Shown in pieces: positions 44,212 through 49,749 of a DNA stretch of 49,749 bases. The position numbers and the translations under genes are program-made. Source of the DNA: Bacillota bacterium (lineage in GTDB: Bacteria; Bacillota; Bacilli; Alicyclobacillales; SLC66); contig JAKACU010000001.1 of NCBI GenBank assembly GCA_021821185.1, forward strand, positions 1 to 49,749, in the 5' to 3' direction. Each line of letters starts with the position of its first letter. The first letter of the stretch is position 1. Under the pieces are notes generated by a model. The model was not told the origin of the DNA and made no database searches. It saw nothing but the letters and a program-made list of their open reading frames with translations.

Positions 44212-47200
44212 GCGTGTTGCTATGATTGCGGTTGCACTTATTCCACTTTTATACAGTTTTTTATACCTGTATGCGTTTTGGGATCCCTATGGCCATCTTA
44301 CTGCGATGAAAGTGGCAGTTGTTAATTTAGATCGGCAAGCAAAAGTAGACGGGCAAAACGTTCAGGCAGGGAAGGAACTTGTCAATCGACTCAAAACGAA
44401 TCACAGCGTAGGGTGGGTCTTTACGGATCAACAAAATGCCATGGCAGGATTAAAAAACGAACAGTATGAATTGGTATTGGTTATTCCGGCGGGGTTTTCA
44501 AAGGGAATTGCACGTGAAACCAACCTGTCTCGTGGCAAGCGCAGTCCAGGTCAGGCGAAATTGTTGTATTACACCAACCCAAGCAACAACTTTCTTGCAG
44601 AACAAGTAGGAAATAAGATCATGGCCGTGCTTAACGGTGAGGTTAATCAACAAATCGGTTCGCAATTTGTGGATGGTATTTTTTCACAAACATCAACCAT
44701 GAAAGCAAAACTCTCTGATGCGGTAAGTGGTAGTCAAAAGCTTGCGCGAGGAATCACATCGGCTACGACGGGAGTAAGTAAACTATCGTCTGGGCTTAAC
44801 GATGCATCAAGTGGTGCAGGTACCCTGCAAAATGGACTGGTACAAGTGATGTCCGGTACTAAGCAAATGCAGTCCGGGTTGATCCAACTTGGCAATGGAT
44901 CTGCAAAACTTTTGCAAGGGACGGATGTATGGCAACAAAATATGAAAAAGGCAGGAAAGGCCACGGCAGCTTTACAGGCTGGCGCGAGTCAAATTTCAAG
45001 TGGGTTACAAGAGGCAAATAAAAAGATGACTTCAGCAGCGTTTGGAGCTAAGACATTATTCCTTGCTTTAGGCAAGTTACAAGGTGGCACGGTTGCGCTT
45101 GATCAGGGGATGTCACAAGCTTACGCGGGGTCAACAAAGCTTTCACAAGGTGCTATGCAGGTACAACAAGGTGTGACAAAAGCGAAACAGCAAATAGATA
45201 CAGCTTCGTCAGGCGCACAAGCACTTGCTCAAGGGCTGCAATCAGCGGCAAGCGGCACCACCCAGTTAGCGACAGGTGTGAGCAAAGTTGCTGCAGGCGT
45301 TTTACAAGCGTCACTTGGTGGTCAAAAGATACAAGCTGGTCTTACGCAGGCGCAATTTCAGTTGCAATCCGCTACAACTGGGGCTGGTCAACTGGCCACG
45401 GGACTTCAAAGTGCAACACAAGGGGAAAGTGGCATAGCCTCTGGCTACACCAAACTGACTACCGTTGCATCGCAGATTGATCAGGGAACTGAACAGTTGG
45501 CAAATGGGTTGCAAACGATGCAAAGTCAAATGAATGATCCAACAAAGGGTGTGCCGGCACTTATTGAAGGAGCACAAACGTTGTCACAAGGTATTCAGCA
45601 TGCCGAAAATGGGGTAACTCAGGTTGGAACATCTTTGCAGACAATCCACTCATCGCTTGCAAACCAGGTTTTGCCCGGCATTTTGAGTGACGACCAAGGT
45701 CTACAAGCAGCTTCTGCAGCCTTACAAAGGTTATTGCAAAGCGATAGAGCACTCGCACAAGACGGGAACTTCCAAACCGCACTGGGTGCAGTGACAAAAG
45801 TCGAACAGACGATAAACGCGACCAATCAAACAGGGCTTTACGCAGGGGTGAATCAGGTCAATGCAGGCATAAGTCAGGTCTTGCAGGGCGTTACCACGAC
45901 GAATTCAAGTGTACCGTCAGAGGGGCTTGTAGCTGGGCTGTCGTCCCTTGACACGGGGGCCACACAGTTGGCATCGGGCTTAAGCTCTTTACAGCAACAA
46001 ACTACGCAGGGACTGACGACTGCGATTAGCGGGGCAAACAATCTAAGCACCGCGATGGGAAAGTGGTCGCAAGGAGTCGTTCAAGCGAATCAAGGCGTGA
46101 CCAAACTTCAAACTGGTCTTACCGCATTGCAACAAGGATCCTTAAAACTGTATATGGGGCTCCATGTGGGGAGTAGCCAATTTACGCAATTGGTTCATGG
46201 CTTTTCGACCTTATCAACCGGACTCAATCAGATTCAAGGGGCAAATCCAGTTCTACAACATGGGGCAGCTCAATTATCGCAAGGATATATCACTCTTGAA
46301 AAAGGTGCGACTTCCTTAGCAAATGGTTTAGCAACCGGCGCACAGCAATTTAACGCGCTGGTGACAGGCTCGACTTCGATGGCAAGAGGCATAAGTACGT
46401 GGCAAAAAGGTAATCAGGCGTTATATACAGGCGCACAATCTTTGCAAAAGGCGATGGGCACTACAGCACTTGGTGCAAAGCAACTGAATCAAGGAATGGC
46501 GACTGGTGTGATGCAGTTTATAAAACTTGTCGTAGGTAGCCACAAGCTAAGTAACGGACTAACCGCTTTACATGCCGGGGCCACGGCCTTAACTTCAGGA
46601 GCACTTCAACTCGAACAAGGGCAAACGAAAGTATCGACAGGCGCCAAAGCACTCGTCCATGGCGCAACGCTCTTGGTCCAAGCGGATCAAAAAGCTACGC
46701 GCGGTGTGTCAGTTCTTCATGGGGGTCTTGCAACGTTAGTAACAGGGTCTACGACTTTACAAACAGGTCTTGGTTCGTTGCAACAAGGTGCTAGGATACT
46801 TCACCATGGATTGGAAAAAGGGTATAGCGAGCTTGTAACGAGTGTGCCTCACTATCCAAAATCGGTGGCAAGCGCCATAACAGGCGCTGCTACTATTCAT
46901 GAGATTCAAACGCATCCTGTGAAAAACTACGGTACAGGATTTACTCCATACTTTATCCCGCTTGCTTTATGGGTGGGTGCATTGATTCAATTTTTCATTA
47001 TCAATATGAGAGATAATCGCTTACTTGCGCTTGGTGTCAGTCGCTTTACGATGACCGTCGGTAAATGGGGTGCTTTTGCCGTACTCGGTGCTGTGCAAGC
47101 GATTATTGCCTCGTTTGTCTTAGTTATTTTCTTGCATTTACATCCCGTCAATGTATGGGGATTTTATTTGTTTAATATTTTGCTATCCTGGTGCTTTGTG

Positions 47201-47527
47201 TCAATTTTGTACTTTTTAGTGCAGGTATTCGGTATGACCGGAAGATTCTTGGGACTCGTACTTTTGATGTTACAATTGACATCTGATGCAGGAACTTTCC
47301 CACTTGAACTTGTTCCAAACTTTTTCCGGGTCATTAATCCATATCTGCCCATGACGTACGGTGTTGCGGCACTGCGACAATTGGTATCAGGCAGTGCTGA
47401 CTTGTCGTTAAACGTATCTGTTTTTGTGATTGCTTTATTCACGGTTGTGGCGATTGCACTTAGTGTAGTAACGAATGTGCAATTTTTTCACCGTGCAGAT
47501 TTGCAAGTTGTTGAAGCTACAACATAA
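44153..47527 (+). CDS. YhgE/Pip family membrane protein with giant repeat domain
   Basis: A 1124-residue membrane protein. One N-terminal helix (about 22-42) is followed by the YhgE N-terminal domain (KVAVVNLDRQA...GWVFTDQQNAMAGL, with YTNPSNNFLAEQVGNKI). Residues about 180-900 consist of degenerate repeats with the pattern LxxGxxxLxxG/QG, rich in Gly, Gln, Ser and Thr, predicting a long helical stalk outside the cell. Five or six C-terminal helices (about 925-1115) form an ABC-2-like domain. B. subtilis YhgE is shorter (about 775 aa). Lactococcal Pip is a phage receptor and the EsaA branch serves type VII secretion; no such genes are here. It overlaps the ATPase remnant. Confidence 0.88.
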   Translation: MNPWQLTYLELKRLAQDRFKRVAMIAVALIPLLYSFLYLYAFWDPYGHLTAMKVAVVNLDRQAKVDGQNVQAGKELVNRLKTNHSVGWVFTDQQNAMAGLKNEQYELVLVIPAGFSKGIARETNLSRGKRSPGQAKLLYYTNPSNNFLAEQVGNKIMAVLNGEVNQQIGSQFVDGIFSQTSTMKAKLSDAVSGSQKLARGITSATTGVSKLSSGLNDASSGAGTLQNGLVQVMSGTKQMQSGLIQLGNGSAKLLQGTDVWQQNMKKAGKATAALQAGASQISSGLQEANKKMTSAAFGAKTLFLALGKLQGGTVALDQGMSQAYAGSTKLSQGAMQVQQGVTKAKQQIDTASSGAQALAQGLQSAASGTTQLATGVSKVAAGVLQASLGGQKIQAGLTQAQFQLQSATTGAGQLATGLQSATQGESGIASGYTKLTTVASQIDQGTEQLANGLQTMQSQMNDPTKGVPALIEGAQTLSQGIQHAENGVTQVGTSLQTIHSSLANQVLPGILSDDQGLQAASAALQRLLQSDRALAQDGNFQTALGAVTKVEQTINATNQTGLYAGVNQVNAGISQVLQGVTTTNSSVPSEGLVAGLSSLDTGATQLASGLSSLQQQTTQGLTTAISGANNLSTAMGKWSQGVVQANQGVTKLQTGLTALQQGSLKLYMGLHVGSSQFTQLVHGFSTLSTGLNQIQGANPVLQHGAAQLSQGYITLEKGATSLANGLATGAQQFNALVTGSTSMARGISTWQKGNQALYTGAQSLQKAMGTTALGAKQLNQGMATGVMQFIKLVVGSHKLSNGLTALHAGATALTSGALQLEQGQTKVSTGAKALVHGATLLVQADQKATRGVSVLHGGLATLVTGSTTLQTGLGSLQQGARILHHGLEKGYSELVTSVPHYPKSVASAITGAATIHEIQTHPVKNYGTGFTPYFIPLALWVGALIQFFIINMRDNRLLALGVSRFTMTVGKWGAFAVLGAVQAIIASFVLVIFLHLHPVNVWGFYLFNILLSWCFVSILYFLVQVFGMTGRFLGLVLLMLQLTSDAGTFPLELVPNFFRVINPYLPMTYGVAALRQLVSGSADLSLNVSVFVIALFTVVAIALSVVTNVQFFHRADLQVVEATT

Positions 47528-47539
47528 AAATCCCATTGT

Positions 47540-47580
47540 GTACCATGAGAGTATCTTATGCTAGGAGGCTCTCGTGGTAC
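47540..47580 (+). promoter_or_regulatory. Long hairpin with exposed AGGAGG before the precorrin-2 dehydrogenase gene
   Basis: GTACCATGAGAG (47540-47551) pairs with CTCTCGTGGTAC (47569-47580) over 12 bp with one G-T pair. The 17-nt loop contains ATG and AGGAGG (47563-47568). No T run follows, so it is more likely a regulatory leader than a terminator. Confidence 0.5.
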
Positions 47581-47590
47581 AATAAGGCCT

Positions 47591-48109
47591 ATGAGTGAGA
47601 TACGCGATTCCCATGAATATTATGCGGCCATGTTGCGACTAACAGGGTGTTTATGTGTGGTGGCTGGAGGTGGCACGATCGCGTCGCGAAAAGTGGTCAC
47701 TTTACTAAAAGCGGGTGCACGTGTGCGCGTGGTGAGTAAGACATTAGATCAAGTCCTCACAAATGCTTGGCATGCAGACCTGATAGAGTACATTGAGAGG
47801 CCTTGGCAAGATGGCGATGGAACCGATGCTTGGCTGATTATCGCTGCAACGGATAATCGGGAAGTGAATCGTGCCATCGCTATGCAAGCGCACTCACAAA
47901 AACAATGGGTTAATGTCGTCGACGATCCATCCTTATGTACATTGATGGTTCCTGCGACTGTAGCGCTTGATGATGTGGTGATCGCCATTTCAACTCGCGG
48001 CGTTCGGCCTGCTTATGCTAAGGCTTTACGACAAGCTTTGGCCTTCGATGTAGAGCAAGGAACGGATCAATTTATTCGTATGCTTCAGCAAAGTCCAGAA
48101 GATTTGTGA
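47591..48109 (+). CDS. Precorrin-2 dehydrogenase / sirohydrochlorin ferrochelatase-like (Met8/YlnF type)
   Basis: A 172-residue protein with the N-terminal NAD-binding fold of CysG/Met8: YYAAMLRLTGCLCVVAGGGTIASRKVVTLLKAGA, then ATDNREVNRAI and VNVVDDPSLCTLMVPA. It oxidises precorrin-2 to sirohydrochlorin in siroheme synthesis; bacillus homologues lack chelatase activity. Start ATG 47591 has AAGG nearby; ATG 47558 in the hairpin loop is in frame and would add 11 residues. It is followed closely by a MerR regulator. No other siroheme gene is in the window. Confidence 0.85.
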   Translation: MSEIRDSHEYYAAMLRLTGCLCVVAGGGTIASRKVVTLLKAGARVRVVSKTLDQVLTNAWHADLIEYIERPWQDGDGTDAWLIIAATDNREVNRAIAMQAHSQKQWVNVVDDPSLCTLMVPATVALDDVVIAISTRGVRPAYAKALRQALAFDVEQGTDQFIRMLQQSPEDL

Positions 48110-48125
48110 TACAAGAGGTGATTCG

Positions 48126-48554
48126 ATGACTAAGGGGTTATGGACGGTAGAGGAAGTAGCTAAGTTTTTGCATGTTACACCTCGTACGCTCCATTATTAT
48201 GAAGAAGTGGGCTTAGTTTTGCCCACTGCACGTACCGAAGGTGGGCATCGGCTTTATGGAGAAGAAGCAACCGATCGCTTGGAACATATCATTCATCTCA
48301 AAGGCAACCTTAGTTACTCATTGAAAGAGATTCGAGAGATTCTGGATGCTGAAGATGCACTCGATCGACTGAAATCTTCCTACAACGGCGCAACGGATGA
48401 AGAAAGGGTGCGCATCTTGGATCAGTCGATCGAATTAATGAACAATCTTGTTTTTACGATCAATCAGAAGCTGACGAATCTTGACACGATGCAAAAACAT
48501 TTCACCGCACGTCTTGATACGATGCAAAAAGCGCGTGCTGCTATACCGAAGTAG
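48126..48554 (+). CDS. MerR-family transcriptional regulator
   Basis: A 142-residue regulator. The winged helix-turn-helix (about 5-70) reads WTVEEVAKFLHVTPRTLHYYEEVGLVLP with TEGGHRLY, and a coiled-coil dimer helix follows (about 85-135). There is no obvious metal-binding cysteine, so a metal sensor is unlikely. ATG 48126 follows AGAGGTGA. It lies 16 nt after the dehydrogenase gene, and its stop overlaps the convergent radical SAM gene by 14 nt. Target unknown. Confidence 0.9.
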   Translation: MTKGLWTVEEVAKFLHVTPRTLHYYEEVGLVLPTARTEGGHRLYGEEATDRLEHIIHLKGNLSYSLKEIREILDAEDALDRLKSSYNGATDEERVRILDQSIELMNNLVFTINQKLTNLDTMQKHFTARLDTMQKARAAIPK

Positions 48555-49668
48555 GTTCGTAATAACACGCTTTATCCTCAGCAAGTGGATCGCCATAAGC
48601 TGCATAAGCGCGCGCACGAGATCCACCGCATACGTCACGATGATCACATGATCCACAGCGGCCTGTGAATTCAGCCGCTCGTATTTTCTTTAGTAGCGGA
48701 TGATCGCGATAGATAGTTGATAAGCTGTCCGCTCGAACATTGCCTAAAGGCAATGGCAAAAAACCAGCAGGATATACTGTCCCGTCATGGGCCACAAAGA
48801 TAATACCTTTACCGTCGCGCGTGCCGCTTGTTTGACTGAGTGCCTGATCCTCTGGTTTACCGAGACGCTGCAAAAGTTCAGAGGATAGTAGTTCATATAA
48901 GGAACCTAAAGAAAACCTTTCTAAAACTTCAGCAAATGATATCGTTTCTTGACTGCGCGACTGGATGACACGTCGGAAGAACGGCCCCTCGACGGTGCGA
49001 ACATGGATGCCATATCGCGATGCTTCATATAGAAAGTGTGCTACTTGTTCATGTTCAAAAGCATCAAGTTCCTGTACATCCTGTCCGCGTCCGACGTGAA
49101 TTAAAAAGAAGACTTCCCATACAGTAACGCCTGTTTGTTTTAAGATCTCTACGATAGCAGGCAGTTCATGTACATTGTCGCGCATAACGGCTGTGTTGAC
49201 TTGCACTGTAAACCCCCGTTGCACAAGCTGCCGTAACGCCTCCACCGTTTGATCAAAATGTCCCGCTACACCGCGAATGCCTTCGTGTGTGGCTGCCGTT
49301 GCACCATCAAGGCTGATCGAAACGGCTTTGATGCCAAGATCAGTCATATGCTGCATATTTTCATCGGTCAATTTTGGCGTCACACTTGGCGCAAATCCCA
49401 CGGGAATACCAAGTTCACGTGCACGTTTGGCTAAAAGAAATGCATCATGACGCATCAAAATGTCGCCGCCAGTCATAATCAAAACAGGATATGGGCGTCC
49501 AAACGATGTCAAACTCTCGATAAAACGCATACCTTCTTCTGTAGTCATTTCATTCGGAGAAGGGTCGACCATGGCTTCAGCACGGCAATGACGGCATGCT
49601 AAAAGACACGAACGTGTGGTTTCCCAAAACACCAGGATAGGGCGTTCATCAAAGTTAAGATTTTTCAT
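48541..49668 (-). CDS. Radical SAM/SPASM protein, NirJ/AhbD-like
   Basis: A 375-residue radical SAM enzyme. The cluster motif is Cys21-x3-Cys25-x2-Cys28 (CLLACRHC), followed by the SAM-binding motif TGGDIL and SISLDGA. The C-terminal SPASM-type cysteines appear in CGSCDHRDVCGG with a later Cys (KACYYEP), giving an auxiliary Fe-S cluster. This layout is that of the heme-synthesis NirJ/AhbC/AhbD group and of peptide-modifying enzymes. No precursor peptide is seen beside it; a nearby precorrin-2 dehydrogenase makes a tetrapyrrole link conceivable. ATG 49668 follows AAGGAGAC. Confidence 0.85.
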   Translation of the reverse strand: MKNLNFDERPILVFWETTRSCLLACRHCRAEAMVDPSPNEMTTEEGMRFIESLTSFGRPYPVLIMTGGDILMRHDAFLLAKRARELGIPVGFAPSVTPKLTDENMQHMTDLGIKAVSISLDGATAATHEGIRGVAGHFDQTVEALRQLVQRGFTVQVNTAVMRDNVHELPAIVEILKQTGVTVWEVFFLIHVGRGQDVQELDAFEHEQVAHFLYEASRYGIHVRTVEGPFFRRVIQSRSQETISFAEVLERFSLGSLYELLSSELLQRLGKPEDQALSQTSGTRDGKGIIFVAHDGTVYPAGFLPLPLGNVRADSLSTIYRDHPLLKKIRAAEFTGRCGSCDHRDVCGGSRARAYAAYGDPLAEDKACYYEPTSV

Positions 49669-49689
49669 GATATAGTCTCCTTGAGAACG

Positions 49690-49725
49690 TTATGTACTCA
49701 TGATAAACGTAGTAGCTTATATTCG
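49690..49725 (-). promoter_or_regulatory. Possible promoter of the radical SAM gene
   Basis: On the minus strand a TTTACG-like -35 near 49725 and TATCAT near 49700 are separated by about 18 nt. ATATT-CGTA-AATAT, a small palindrome, overlaps the -35. Weak support. Confidence 0.35.
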
Positions 49726-49749
49726 TAAATATCTTTATGATTATTAAGA

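Noticed and set aside
45311..45825. Several antisense ORFs within the YhgE-like gene
   Set aside because: Produced by the repetitive codon pattern of the sense strand; no start signals.

Overview
The window is a chromosomal replication-origin region from a Gram-positive, endospore-forming Firmicute. Gene content, order and polarity match the Bacillus-type oriC neighbourhood almost gene for gene. The sporulation-associated gene yyaC and two tiny YjcZ-like membrane proteins support a spore former. Acidophilic Alicyclobacillaceae-like bacilli are my best guess, from overall impression only; no marker here proves it.

Origin and left arm (1-9.9 kb, minus strand): two DnaA-box clusters flank dnaA. 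Replication-direction transcription runs leftwards through dnaA, dnaN, yaaA/rlbA, recF, remB, gyrB and gyrA, then a short membrane peptide, a 186-bp inverted-repeat element and the 5' end of a 16S rRNA gene cut by the window edge. The dnaA-dnaN gap holds DnaA boxes, a GC step and TAA trinucleotides, which look like a basal unwinding element.

Right arm (9.9-31.4 kb, plus strand with a few exceptions): rpmH, rnpA, yidD, yidC and jag (ribosome, RNase P, membrane insertion); mnmE, mnmG and rsmG (tRNA and rRNA modification); noc, parA and parB with two parS-like sites (segregation and nucleoid occlusion); small conserved genes (DUF554, DUF4446, CvpA-like, DUF951, DUF3892); ychF; rpsF-ssb-rpsR behind a structured leader; yybS-rplI-dnaB; purA with a PurBox; then three tRNAs (Lys, Glu, Val). 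Minus-strand genes here are yyaC, a PAS histidine kinase and a possible 29-residue basic peptide.

Accessory region (31.4-49.7 kb): a remnant of a tyrosine recombinase beside tRNA-Val; a yknWXYZ-type exporter operon; a cold-inducible YdjO-like protein; a BcrAB-type ABC transporter in one operon with an OmpR-type two-component system; a membrane rhodanese under a palindrome resembling a CsoR/CstR operator; an NlpC/P60 peptidase; a ferredoxin; an MFS exporter; two tandem YjcZ-like micro-proteins; a TetR-type operator before a gutted ABC ATPase and a 1124-residue YhgE/Pip protein; a precorrin-2 dehydrogenase, a MerR regulator and a radical SAM/SPASM enzyme. The common theme is envelope stress and export of toxic compounds, with a possible tetrapyrrole link at the right edge.

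No insertion sequence, CRISPR array or intact prophage was seen. The least explained items are the 186-bp element upstream of the rRNA operon, the three unannotated micro-ORFs, and the YhgE locus that keeps an operator and a decayed ATPase.
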